Assembly (NCBI GenBank): GCA_034696485.1
Contig: JAQIWT010000230.1
Span: 1 to 27,118 of the forward strand
From: Isohypsibius dastychi
Lineage: Eukaryota; Tardigrada; Eutardigrada; Parachela; Isohypsibiidae
DNA length: 27,118 nucleotides
Direction: 5' to 3'
Shown here piece after piece: positions 10,024 through 21,437 of this stretch. The position numbers and the translations under genes are program-made. The notes below the pieces were generated by a model. That model had not been told where the DNA came from, did no database searches, and saw nothing but the letters and a program-made list of their open reading frames with translations. The number at the start of each line of letters is the position of its first letter. The stretch's first letter is position 1.

Positions 10024-12405
10024 TCATAGTTTAGAAGATGTGAGAACATTCGCCGATGTCGTCTCGGTTGTTATCTTCTGCGTGGACGGCTCTAGTCCGG
10101 TGGAGGACGATAAGTTGTTGAAATCCAGTGGGTCGATGATATCATCAGAGAACAGTGGTCCTAGCAGGAATGATCGCGTGTCCGAGTTCAACTCTACACC
10201 GCCAAGCCAGGGATCAGGGAACTGAGTGCTGGTGCTTTCAAACTGTGCTCCTGCATCAGACAAAGTTATCAGCTACTTCCGGCGTCGCGTTGGGTCGGTA
10301 CTACTCACCTAACCCAGTGAGCGAAGTGAACGATACGCTGGATGTCAGACTCGCTTCTCTTATTCCGTAACGCGCGAACTGATCATCGCTGGTTATGAAG
10401 TTCGAGACCATACTGCCAGGTGGACATGTCCGATCAGAGGTCACCACCTCCACTCGAGTTTCAACACCAGCGGTTTGTGACGCAGAATCGCAGACATTCG
10501 GAGTTTGGATGGTCACGGGATTCCAATGATGAAAATTTCGAATGTGTCGTTGTAGACTGGCCTTCCTCGTGTAGGTCGACGTACACTGAGGAAGTGGACA
10601 TTTGTGGTACTCGCGAAGCTCTTCATGAGTCTTCAGGTGAGAATGGAGACTGGCCGAGCGGGTGAAATACTTTTTGCAGCGCTGACATTGAAAACGAGTC
10701 ACGCCGGTGTGTCCATATTCATGTCGATCTTTAGCTCCTGATCATGAGATATTTAGAACCTCAGTGTTAGAAAAAACAGATTTCTTTGAGACTCACCCTT
10801 TGTTGTGAAGTATTTGTCGCACTTCTCGCATTTGAAGCGCAGCTTGTTGACAAGGTGAGTCCTTTCGTGAGTGCGCAGGTGAGAGGACTGTATGAAGCTC
10901 TTGGAGCACACAGTGCAGCGGTAGGCGCGTTCGCCATCATGGGAATTAGAGTGAGCTTTGAGAACATTGGCCTGGGTGAACGATTTGGGACACCTGTTGC
11001 ATCTGTAACGGACAAATACACTGATCAGCTTCTGTTTGATGATGTAGATATATTAGCAGGGACATCTGCACCAAGACGAAAGTTAGTGAAAACTATAAAC
11101 CTAACGGTGAGCCAGATATGTAAATTCTCCGACGATCCAAAATAACACACTCACATTCTCACAGATGGATCTCACCAAACACTGGGACAAAAACAAGGTG
11201 CATTCTAATAATCCAACATATGTATGGTTACCAGATTACGATACGTTTTTCTTGCATGGGAATGGAATACGAATTTTACTTATTCGGGAAGCAGTATTCA
11301 CGTCCAGGCTCCAGGGTGAGCGAGTATTCACGTAGGTTTTAAGAATGGTGTTTACAAAATGCTAAAAGTTTTGTCTCGAAGTAAACTTGCTCTACGAAAA
11401 CAGCTGAATAGGCCAATCTCGGCAGAGCAATATGAGTCCCTTTTCCTTGCTCAACCAAAATTCCAGATGCGGTTATGACCCATAAAAATGTACTCCGTTA
11501 TTCTGAAACGCGATCCTCACACCTCACAAGCAACTTCGCTTTGATACCCGCTTCTTCGATCATAATGTGATATACCGTTAGATAGAGAAAAGTACGGAGA
11601 ACAAGTTGAGACCATCAAAGTCGGCCATGATCGAATCGGTGAAAAAATAATGATTTTTGAAAACATGCCATTTTTGAGGCTGTGACGTAAATTACGTCAT
11701 CAGTCTTCAGAAGCCCGTTTAGAATGACGTATATTACGTCACAGCCTCAAAAACGGCATGTTTTCAAAAATCATTCTCTCTTCACCGATTTGATCATGGC
11801 CGACTTTGATAGTCTCAGCTTGTTCTCCGTACTTTTTTCTATCCAACGGTATATCACACTATGATCGAAGAAGCGGGAAGCAAAGCGAAGTTGCTTGTCA
11901 GTCGTTGCTTCGCATCTTACTGAACTCATTGGTTTCTGTTTAAATATCATTCAACAAAACCAGGGTGAATACCTATTTTCATAAGAAATAAATATCGATT
12001 TTTCAAACAAGCGAAGTAGCTGTTCTTCAACAAAAGAATGCCTGTTCCTTTATTGCATGTCCTTCATGTCTCTTTCTTTTAAATGTTTAGAGGAGCCTTG
12101 AGATATGCAGCTGATGCCACCGAAATCTTAGGGGTAAATGATTCAGACTTCGCCGCTGTAGACCTACTCTGCATGCACCGCGAGGTAACTACGATTCACT
12201 AGGACCGCTGTCAATGAATGGCATGGAACAACATATCCAAGACTTACTTGTACGGTCTGCTTCCAGTATGAATTCGCTGGTGAACTCTTAAAGCTTTTCT
12301 AGTCGAATAAGTACCGCCGCACTCTGCACAGATCACAGACTTTAGAAGTGTTTCGCACAGCTGCTCAGCAGTCTGTCGCAGGAGGCCAGATATGTTCTCA
12401 GTTTC
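10024..12405 (-). CDS. C2H2 zinc-finger protein, six fingers (5' end not found)
   Basis: Predicted minus-strand exons: 12405-12248, 11002-10797, 10737-10309 and 10250-10024; all junctions keep frame. At least 339 aa are encoded. Six consecutive C2H2 fingers begin CAECGGTY, CNRCPKSF, CTVCSKSF, CEKCDKYF, CQRCKKYF and CPLPQCTSTY. Linkers include HTGSRPYK and HTGVTRFQ, typical of DNA-binding arrays of the TFIIIA/Kruppel type. The HTGSRPYK linker is split exactly by the 1245-bp intron 11003-12247, which supports joining these exons. After the fingers comes a Ser/Thr- and acidic-rich tail (SDDIIDPLDFNNLSSST) that could serve in activation. It is probably a nuclear sequence-specific regulator; target and orthologue are unknown. 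Exon 1 with the ATG must lie beyond 12405 on this strand and was not located. Confidence 0.85.
11526..11898. mobile_element. Foldback (MITE-like) element in the zinc-finger gene intron
   Basis: Two inverted arms, 11526-11700 and 11724-11898, about 175 bp each and roughly 90% or more identical by eye, are separated by a 23-bp loop. Matching landmarks in inverted order include ACAAGCAACTTCGCTTTG at the outside, TGTGATATACCGTT, AAGTACGGAGAACAAG, CAAAGTCGGCCATGATC, ATGATTTTTGAAAACATGCC and TGAGGCTGTGACGTAA near the loop. No ORF lies inside and no clear target-site duplication is visible. Transcription of the host intron would produce a long hairpin RNA. Confidence 0.88.
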
Positions 12406-15011
12406 CTGCAAAGAGACAAGATCTTTGTGAGTTGTTCGGGGAGATCCAAGTACCTTCAAATGCGAATATGACTTGAAAAAAACTAACGAATGCTGACTTG
12501 TTCACGTTCACATTTGATGAATGGAAGTGTGCGTTTTCTAAACATGTTTTCTGTCACAGAAATATTCGTTCGGGTCTTCTACGCTGTAACATGAACTCCC
12601 CTGCACTTTTTACACTTCGGAACGGTACCACACATCGAATAACAACCGTGCCTGAATGAGTTTCGATTTTGAAATGCTCATGCCTGAGCGGAGTTGAGAT
12701 ATCCTCCTCGAAAGTAAAGCAGCTGCTGTTTATTCGAGTTGCTTTGACTTCAAACTGGTTTTTAACTCTGATTCCCCTTCCTTCTAACGACAGAGCAGAA
12801 ATGTCCTACATCAATTGTCTACTGCTGGGAGATGCTCAGGTTGACGACGCATATTATATCAATCCTGATGCTGATCGTTCATAGCCTCATCAACTGAAAA
12901 CCCTGAGGAATCTGTTAGGAATTAGCGAACGAAACCTTTTCTTCTCTGGCTTGAGGCTTAAAGAATAAACGTTTTGTGGAAATCAGAAATAATAACAACG
13001 GTGTCTGAATGAGCCACGAAATTTACAAAACTTTAACTCAAACGTTTTTTGATGAAATCACACTCTGGAGAAACACGAGCAAAAGCTTAATCGTTTTGCC
13101 ATGGAATTTACATTAAGACGTTGACAGGCGGAGATGAAACATCTGAATGCTGCTCTTCAAAACTTCAAAATTCCAGAACTTGCCATTAAATAACAAGTCA
13201 GCTTTTGAGTGGCGGTAAATGCAATTTTTCATAGAATGCACATCAAAATGCACTCCTCGATCAAAAATATCATCCTCTGAACATAAGCATGCCTCCACAT
13301 ACCATTCCGCGAGTAAATCAAACGAAGAATTTCCGCTCCAGATCTGGATACTTCATGTCAGGGAAACGTGCGATGAGGAAGTGCATTACGAGAGTTCCAG
13401 TTGGAATCAATATGTCAGTCTCTTGTTAAACACCAGGGATGGCGGCATTCCAGTCACTTCTTGATCGGCAGTTTTGGATGAAATTCCGGAGCAGAACGGC
13501 AAAACTGATCGAGTGTTTTGAACAGAATCGGATTTGCATAAAGAATTATTCAGAATCAAATTAGGAACGTTACGAACCCCATGACAATCAACCCCGACTC
13601 CTGCTTTACCGTATAGGAGTTACCGATCACTTTGACTGTCATTCTACAATGGTATTATGGTAGTAGCCCAGTGCGCGTTAACTCATTGTGTTGGTGTTCC
13701 GGTATTGAATGATTGTACGTACATGATCGTCATGCAACCTGCAAACTTAACGTGGTGAATCCGAGCTGAAATAATTAATCCCTGAAGCATTGCTGAGTGA
13801 AACCAGCAGCCACTGTCAAACCTCTTCTTGGCGGTTGGGCTGAATCGTCCGGGCGTAAAAGATTTTGTTGTTAATTCTTGATAATAAAATTGTTAAATTT
13901 CTCAAATTAACAGCAAAAACTCTTCAGGCTTACCGATACACCCTAAATGCCAGAAGCGACCTGACAATTAGAGCTGATCTCAATCAGTTTTGCTGCGCGC
14001 AATGTTCAGTCACTCTATACCCAAACATGAATACAAGAAGTCAAAGCGCACATGGCTACTGACATTGAAAAAAAACAGTGGGGGTCATCGGTCGGTAGCA
14101 CCTACAGCCAAGTTCAATAATAACATCGGTTTCCGACGTGATCTTCGTGAGTCAAAACTGAAGTGACGTCAAAATACCGCAGGACTCAAAATCAGTACAT
14201 GATGGAGCAAGACAAGGGGTCGCCGTGGTCCGTAACGTATAAATCTGATTTCGTTCATTCAGTCAACACAAATGAATAAATTAGGAAAAGTGAACTCTGC
14301 GACTTAGTATAGTGATGAATCACATTTTCGGCTGTCCAAAATTCTGAATTTACAACTTTGAAGATACCCTGGAAGAGTTCCAAGTTCGAGCTCGATAATG
14401 GCTACTGGAATAAGTTTATTTCTGCTAAAGGTTGGTCAGTTTTTTCGTCAGAACGAAAATTTCGAACTTTTTGTCTGGATATTCTGAGGGCCGGCGACAC
14501 AGATAATGCTCTCTACGATCGGTGTGACAGATTATTCTGCAAAAGCCCGAGTTTCTGATGAAAATGTAAGTCTAGTTGAAAAGTAGTAGTTGTTTTGGAG
14601 ACACTCAATTTGTTGCTCAAAAAGATCTACGCACCGCACTCACGGAGAGTTTCGTTGACAAGTTTGTTAGTCTAATGACACAGGTGTAATGATATTCTTC
14701 TCAGAGAATCTCGCAGTCTACTTAGTCGTATACACAGTGTTGAGACACTTGTTGTTCACGACATTAGACGTTGTTAAAAACTGCAGTTTTTCATAGGTCA
14801 ATGAATCTTGATTCAGTAGAGCGATTTGCGAATAGGAAAGAGAGGGGGAATGGGATGCAAACCTGCCATTTTTTCTCAATGGATCACTCAAAATTCACCT
14901 GCAGATCATCCAAAATTTGAACCCGATCACTATATCCGAGGTGCTCAAACGCAAAAAAACTATTTTAAGAAAATCCTATGCGAAACGTTACATCTCTTTG
15001 TATCCCCACCA

Positions 15012-15025
15012 CCCCCCCCCCCCCC
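15012..15025. repeat. Homopolymer run of 14 C
   Basis: An uninterrupted C14 tract follows CCCCACCA. It is a simple repeat and prone to sequencing length error. Confidence 0.9.
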
Positions 15026-15579
15026 GGTCATGTTCAACAGCAACTCGTTACTCAAAAGGTCATCATTGTGAACAGAATTCTGTGGAATCCGTGGACTTTG
15101 CCGCTCTCCTGCAAGTGGTACATCCGGCATCTGGGTGATTCTTGTTTCCGACTCTCGGAGCTCGTGATCGAATACGGCGATTGAACCAAAATCGAACTAG
15201 CAAGCACCCTCGTAACGTGGAGCAAAAGCGCGGCTACGGGTGTGGTATATTTGACAAACGTGCTCGCTGAGAATTCCGTTACTTTAGAAAATGCGGTGAA
15301 GTTTGTTTTTACCTTCAAAAGAGCGGATTACTCACAGAACCAGAAAACGGGATCACGAGAATCATAGAACAACGCTTCTGCTGAGCGCAACTACTTTATG
15401 TAACTGGTGATTCGGCGTTCGCGGGGCCTGATCAGATGCGGTAAGAAACTCTCATTTCAAATTTGCTCTTTTCGTATTCTTCTTGCAAGCCCCTACCACG
15501 GTAGAGATTCTTTCCGAATTGAACGAAAACAGTTATCTTTGTTTTAATCTGGTGTTTCTGAGTTTGACCTCTTCTATGA

Positions 15580-15670
15580 TACGTCTCCGCCAAAAAGTTC
15601 AATCCACTTCTGCCTGTTTACGCAGTCAATCGATAGGGCGCAGAGGCTTGAACTTTTTGGCGGAGACGTA
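15580..15670. repeat. Hairpin with perfect 23-bp arms
   Basis: The left arm 15580-15602 (beginning TACGTCTCCGCCAAAAAG) is the exact reverse complement of the right arm 15648-15670 (ending TTTTTGGCGGAGACGTA); the loop is 45 bp. It sits 260 bp upstream of the GH31 start codon. It could be a small MITE, an RNA hairpin or a palindromic control element. Confidence 0.9.
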
Positions 15671-15678
15671 GATCACTC

Positions 15679-15713
15679 GGCCTGGGTACCATTTAGTATC
15701 TCGCTACCAGGCC
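15679..15713. repeat. Short hairpin GGCCTGG/CCAGGCC
   Basis: Perfect 7-bp arms at 15679-15685 and 15707-15713, directly following the larger hairpin. No function is assigned. Confidence 0.6.
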
Positions 15714-15891
15714 AAGTAACGACGAAGTAAGCACTAAGGAGCTACGACCGCCTATCGCAGATCGAAGTCCAGCCATATCTGACACATTTCTGATTCTGAT
15801 GTATATAATTCTGATTCAAACCGTAAAGTTTGCCTCACTGACTAACTTTTACATCAGGGTTCATAATTTTAATGATTCAATCGCAGGTTTG

Positions 15892-16011
15892 ATGTGTTTT
15901 CCAACCGTGACCAACACAAGCTCTCGCTTATGTCGACCAACAAGCGCAGTCAGCTTTCGGCAGCGACGTCTTATGCCAGCATTCCCACAAATGATAAGAG
16001 ACCCACGATGA
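15892..16011 (+). promoter_or_regulatory. Possible upstream ORF overlapping the GH31 start
   Basis: If the acceptor ATCGCAG (ending 15886) opens the first coding exon, its first ATG is at 15892, out of frame with the main protein. That frame runs 39 codons and overlaps the main start at 15930. Such an overlapping uORF would reduce translation unless the leader differs. Confidence 0.3.
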
Positions 16012-18877
16012 CTACATCAAGATCCATTCACGATATCGCGAATGAAGCTGAAGAAAAGTTGGATGTTGGTCAAAAGAAGCGATGCAAGTGGATTATTTGG
16101 GGTGGACTGATCGGAATCTTCATACTTTCATTGTTTGGGACTACGGGATACCTCGTCTGGCATTTCGTTCGGAGCTCTAATCTGGACACTTTTGAGGTTA
16201 TCGGTAATATCGGAGTCAATGTCAATACTCGTAGTGGTGTTATCTACGCTAAGGGAGAAAACGAGATCCATGCTATCAGACTTGGTCAAATTAGCCAAGG
16301 TTCCCTGGTTTTCTCCAAAACCTGCACGCTCGGAACTACGAGTTCGGAACGAATTAATAAAGCACTGCCATATTTATGCTTGATGTATGGAGTGGATAAA
16401 GCGAAAATCCCGGAATACAGGCTGCTCATCCAAAATACTCAATCAGAGTAAGCTCAACTTCCGGTTCATAATTTGCTCACATGACTGCGTTGAAGATTGT
16501 TTTTGATGCATCTCAAATTTTTTCTTCTGAACGATTTTCCTTTCTTAACCAATTAGGTTTAGGAAACTGGTTCATTTTTGTCGATTTTGTCTGTTTTGAT
16601 ACAAGTGACCTTTACAGTTTTCTTTGAAGCGCCGACGGTTTCGAGTGCTACGAGATCCGTTGGGACTTCCCAGCAAAGAACACGGTGAAAGACTGTTTAC
16701 ATATAAGCAATTTGACGAGGTTTTATGGTGGAGGCATTCGAACGTACCAGACCTGGCCGACTGATTTACAACCTCTAACAAGTCAACCAGTTGCTCCGGA
16801 TTATTCAAACGAAAATGGATTCCGGAGCGTAGCTGTTCCATATTGGATATTCACATCTGGAGTTTCCATTATGTTGGATACTCGATTTAATTCCGTGGTG
16901 AACTGGAATGATTCTAGTCAAACGAAATCAGGAGAATTCTGCTTCGGCACACCGACTAAGGAAGGAAATCCAAACGACCGCTCTTCCCAAATATTTTCGT
17001 ATTCTGTCTGCCTTGGAAATGATATTGCGCAGACTCACCGGAAGTCCGCTCTGAGGTATTTCAAAAAATTCTGATTGGAAACCATTTGTTTTGGACTGCC
17101 GTTTCACCGCAAGTATGTAATGTTACAGGTTCACCGGATCGCCGGCAAATATCCCATTGGACGAATCCATTATTAGCAAACCAATCTGGAATACTCTGGC
17201 TTATGGCATTGATGAGTTTCATAACATCGACCAGGAGGCGATCCAAACTCTGGCAACTCAACTTTTGGAAAATGATCTCCCGGCATCACAGATTCTGATC
17301 GACCCCCGGTGGGAACAGCATCCGGGTGATGACACTTTCAATGTGGAGCACTTTCTAGAGCCATCCTCCTTATTTTCCTGGCTGAGAAATGGTCCGGGAA
17401 AGATCAAGCCTGTGTTAATGCTGCATCCTTTTATCTCCTCGGATTCGTCGGCATTCAGTTCTTTGATTTCGGACGAGGTCTACCGAAAATATTTTGTCAA
17501 GGATGAGCTGGGCGGAATCAGTAACGTAACTTGGTGGATGGGCAATTCGGCCATGTTGGATTTCACAGATTATAATGCGGTTCGCTATAAAGAAGCGCGA
17601 TTGAAAGGATTACTGGAGGCCTACCAGATGTTAGGTAGAAAACGTTGGGAACTTGACAAAAATATTTGTTGTAATGGAAATATTTATTCGTTGTTATAAA
17701 ATTATTTTTGGATTGTAGGATGTAGGTATCTTGGAGGTTCGAGTGGCTGGCCATATTTATTTCCCGATATCATGAAATCAAGATACTGGCGAGATTTTCA
17801 TGCCGCATTCGAAACCGGAGCACGCCGTATATGCGGCGAAAATGTCCAGCTTGAGACATCTTCCCAGTTCGGCAAGACAGTTCTGAATATGCCGGATGTT
17901 ACACCTAACACTATGCTTTCAATTGATCAGCATCTCAAACGCCAGCTAGAATCACTGATTCCGAACGCTTTGACCTTGGGACTTTTTGGACACACCGTAT
18001 TTATTTCTTCACCGGTTGGCGGGAATCCGTTCTTGGACAAAAACGGAAGACTGGATTTCCAGAACGCCGGTAAGCTTTAAGCAACAGGCCTTAAATAGTA
18101 AACAGTTACCACTTACTAGTTATTGTCACTCATCTTTGTTGTGAACGACTCCGAAATTTACCGAAGTTCAGAATGATTTCATAGGGGAGAATGAAAATAG
18201 AGTCAAAAATTTGAACTTGGAAAAAAAACGTATTTCTTAACGGGGAACCAGGTAATATGACTGTGAGAATTAGTCCCCATTGGTAGCTGGGACGGTAGCC
18301 GGCGTACACCACTGCTATGTTTGTCGGTACTGGTACTGTAAATTCGAAATTTTTTCTCGCCGTGGATTTTCGTTCTAGCCATAAAATCAGCTTACGTTCA
18401 ACTAAATTTATATTCGCCTAATTTTTTTCAGAATCAAGGTTTCCATCTCCAAGCACGTTTTTACGTTGGCTGGGCGTTGTTCTGTTTATGCCGGTCATCG
18501 AATTCTCCATTCCGCCATGGTTCTACTCGGACGATCCTCGCGTTCTACAAGCAACCAAAAAGCTCCTCGTTCTGCGTACAAAAAATTTGAATTACATTCT
18601 GAATACTGCACGGAAAGCATGGACTTCGAACGAAGCCATGGTTCTCCCTTTATGGTCCAAATTTCCTCGTGACCCCGCCACATGGAATTGCTCCGATCAG
18701 TTTTTGGTGGGGAGCAATCTGATGGTAGCGCCCATAGTGACACCGGATCTGAACACGAGGAAACTATATTTGCCGAAAGGGGAATGGACGGACGCACAAG
18801 GCGCAAAAATTACCGGGCCGAAATGGATAGATGTTTTTGTCGAAATCGACGACGTCCCTCATTTTTTTACTGACTGA
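15930..18877 (+). CDS. MYORG-like glycoside hydrolase family 31 type II membrane protein, probable pseudoenzyme
   Basis: Exons: 15930-16447, 16630-17055, 17129-17634, 17719-18069 and 18432-18877; 748 aa, near the 714 aa of human MYORG. A basic cytoplasmic N-terminus (QKKRCK) precedes one signal-anchor segment (about residues 54-75), putting the rest in the lumen or outside. GH31 features are FYGGGIRTYQTWP, VPYWIFTSGVSI, LIDPRWEQHPG (D373), MLDFTD (D459), VGGNPF, RWLGVVLFMPVIEFSIPPWFY, SDQFLVGSNLMVAPI and LYLPKGEWTD. MYORG of mammals cleaves alpha-galactosides in the ER/Golgi lumen. Here the place of the nucleophile motif (KFDAGE in MYORG) reads CRYLGGSSGW (485-494), with no acidic residue, so hydrolase activity is doubtful. 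That motif crosses the 17634/17719 splice junction; the only other nearby acceptor leads to a stop. The family is firm; exact orthology to MYORG is less so. Confidence 0.9.
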
Positions 18878-19482
18878 TTTCGATGATCAAGTGAGGTTCT
18901 TTCAATAATCTCGTTCATTTAATATTGAGAAGAGTTTTCTTCAAGTCTTTTCAGTTTAAATACAAACTGCGCTTTTTAACCGGTGCATTCCGGTAGAATT
19001 CTTCTTTGTTGATGAAAGAACAATATATAAAGTTTAATTACTTATTTGTGTCCAGATCTCACACTGCCGAATATCCATTACCCCTGCCCGAAAAACTCGT
19101 TTTCCGTGGTTCTATATCGCTTTAAAAACAATGCGGTGATCGTTAATGAACTTGCCCAACATTCGGTCAATTTTGAAACTTCATTTATGATGATACAGCG
19201 GCTAATCTTTAGAGCCGTAGATGCGATCTACATAAGAAGAGATAAAGAAAAGTCCAGATCATGCCAAGAACTAGGAGACGATATAATCACAGTAAAACGA
19301 TCAGAAATAAAACGGCATAAAAAGTGTTCTCCCGGAACCACAAGCAACAACTGGAAATCAGCAAAAAATTGGCCGTTAGCCGTGGTTGATTCAAAATTAA
19401 AACATGAAAGAACAATTGAATTGATCTGTTTGCGAGTAAGATTTTAGTTGGAAACCCCTTCAACTGAAAGAGACCATCACGT
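18878..19482. other. Convergent intergenic region, GH31 (+) and H3 variant (-)
   Basis: About 605 bp with no supported gene. It contains a plus-strand AATAAA near 19304 and a minus-strand ATTAAA (TTTAAT on plus, 19033-19038) that could serve the two convergent genes. A 134-codon frame at 19046-19447 begins at GTG and has no family likeness. Confidence 0.45.
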
Positions 19483-20883
19483 TCACCTATGTGATCTCTC
19501 GCCCCGGATTCGTTTGGCCAACTGGATGTCTTTCGGCTGAACAGTAACTCGTTTTGCGTGCATGGCACACAAGTTGGCATCCTCAAACAATCCGACAAAG
19601 TAAGATTCTGTGGCTTCCTGAAAATATTCAAAAAAGAATTACTAGGTGATGACATGTAAAGCAGCAGAGATAATTTCCGGTCGAGAAAATACGTTTACGA
19701 ACGAAATAACACAGCATATCCGCAGTTTCAAGGCCAAATTGAGAATCAGAATATTGTCTGCTTACCTGAAGAACGTCAAGAGCTTGTGCCTGCATTCGGT
19801 AATTCTCAATCGTCCCTCCAAATCTTGGGTCGCGATTCTCCAATGAAATATCCTGAATAATTTCTCGACAAAGCCGCTGAAATGGGAGTCGCCGAATAAG
19901 CAAACACGTCGAATTCATAAGCCGCCGAATTTCATTCATAACGCCTTCTCCTCGTCCCAGCTTCTTTTTCGGCACAACGCTCTTGTGCGGAGGGCGCCAA
20001 GTTTTCGGGGTCGGCTTCTCAACTTTCGATTGCTTCTTTCGAGGAGAAGTTCTTTGCTTGATAGGACCTTCTCCATCAGAAGAAACGGATCCTGAAGACG
20101 ACGGTTCCGACGAAGAATTTGGTCTTTTTCCGGCTCCTCTTCGAATTGCTTTTTCGGCGATTTCTTTTATGCTGGCAAGTTCTGTCCGTTTCACGATACC
20201 ACTTCCAGTAGTTTTTCGTGCCATGATTGGTTTTCTTCGAGGTGGACCGACCGTCTTACGGGCACTTTGTACACGTTTTTTGACCGCAGGATTATTCGCT
20301 TTTGTTGGAGAGTTCTTCCTAGGGGAGCCTGTTCCGGCCGCTGATGTCGAAGGCGCTGATTCTTCGACCCTTCGAGCTGATGCAGATACTGCGTTTTCAC
20401 CGTCCTGTGCGGGAGCTGCTGGTCTTCTGGGGCGAACTGGGCGACCAACAAGAGGCAGATCTAAAACGAAATAAAACAGTGGAAATACAAAATCGGAAAA
20501 TGGATACCGTATGTTTAATCGCTAGAAGCTAAACATCTTTAAATGCGTACTGAAAAAAAGTAAGAAACCTTCCATGAGTCGATGAAAGAAATGAATTTCG
20601 GGTCACAAATTGTGAATTAATTAATTTCTGTATCCACAAGATAAATGTAAGCAAACCAAAAATTTCACGGAACGTTTCAATCTCAAGAAATATCATGTAT
20701 ACAACGAAAAATGAACATCAACTCACTTGCGAAGGATGCGTTTGAAACTCCAACGCTACGAACTGATGCAGAACTTTGATGAGGATCATCGGTATCGCTC
20801 AGATTCGAATTCGAGGAAGAATCCGATGACATGGAATCCGAAGATTGGCTTTGAGCGCGTTTGTTATACATCGGTTCGTCCAT
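19483..20883 (-). CDS. Divergent histone H3 variant, candidate centromeric H3 (CENP-A/cenH3)
   Basis: Minus-strand exons: 20883-20727, 20460-19766 and 19617-19483; 328 aa. The C-terminal about 100 residues are an H3 fold: [23 protein letters not shown] (227-249), then [50 protein letters not shown]. Two features argue against canonical H3. A tail of over 200 residues, Ser/acidic then Lys/Arg/Pro-rich with SPRK motifs, replaces ARTKQTARKS. Loop 1 (about 255-278) is roughly 12 residues longer than in H3. Long tails, longer loop 1 and a QAQAL stretch are cenH3 traits. Helix 2 to the C-terminus stays unusually H3-like (CAMHAKRV; human CENP-A has LTLHAGRV), so another replacement variant is possible. 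It would act in the nucleus in place of H3; as cenH3 it would mark kinetochores. Divergent neighbour: APC5. Confidence 0.85.
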
Positions 20884-21437
20884 GATCGCTTTTGACGGCT
20901 GATTCCAACTCGAGATTTCTAAAGTACGGACGAACGAGGTGAATGTAGCTAGTCAGAACCAAGGAGTCGGGAACATCAATAAGGTTTTTGGGATAAATTA
21001 CAGTACGTGAATTTAAGATGGCGAAATAAGTAACGAGTTCTTTTATGAAATGGTGAGCCCTTTGGCACCAGCTGTTGCTTGTCGTATTTACAATAAGCGC
21101 GAATACGATGGTAACCAAGTATCGAGGTAAGGTACGCAAAGCGTCTTCATGGTGAGCCGAACACACCAACGACAAAACATCGCTTCGCTTTGTTTGTGTT
21201 TTGGTTCTTTATTTAAATACTTTTTTGAAAATTGAATTCAAACTGTGTTGTCTGGTCACGTTATGGTCCGATTTCAGAAGCCGCCGCAGTTCATTTTCGA
21301 CGTTATAAATGCTAGGTAAGATCGAATACTGCAATCTTGTTCAAATTTGATTAAGATCGATACAGTTTGATCAAAATCGGATTCAAAACCAGTCCAGCAA
21401 TTTGGGAATCTAATTCTTGTTTTCAGAATAAACAGAA
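20884..21437. promoter_or_regulatory. Bidirectional promoter interval between H3 variant (-) and APC5 (+)
   Basis: 554 bp separate the two divergent start codons. On the plus strand a 5' UTR intron of APC5 is likely: donor CTAG/GTAAGA at 21316, acceptor TTGTTTTCAG ending at 21426, 11 bp before the ATG. On the minus strand an acceptor-like TACTTTAG sits about 40 bp before the H3-variant ATG. The space left for two promoters is about 400 bp. No TATA box is evident. TTTGAA, a CHR-like hexamer of cell-cycle promoters, occurs near 21222, but a hexamer alone is weak evidence. Confidence 0.55.

Larger units (their letters stand above)
12406..15886. other. Gene-poor region upstream of the zinc-finger gene and GH31 gene
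   Basis: About 3.5 kb with no recognisable protein. It should contain the 5' exon(s) and promoter of the minus-strand zinc-finger gene and the promoter and 5' UTR exon of the plus-strand GH31 gene. Open frames are short (79 codons or fewer), mostly begin at non-ATG codons and have no family likeness. One minus-strand frame, 13352-13113, stays open for 79 codons but is not assigned. A run of 14 C lies at 15012-15025. Two hairpins sit at 15580-15670 and 15679-15713. Confidence 0.5.

Noticed and set aside
10786-11145. 119-codon plus-strand open frame
   Set aside because: Antisense to a zinc-finger exon whose C2H2 motifs are unmistakable on the other strand.
11041-11525. Extra coding exons in the large zinc-finger intron
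   Set aside because: The HTGSRPYK linker and the following CNRCPKSF finger join perfectly between 12248 and 11002 with no room for another exon.
19287-19655. 122-codon minus-strand open frame as a separate gene
   Set aside because: It overlaps the last exon of the H3 variant in another frame; the H3 frame gives a clear histone C-terminus ending at 19483.
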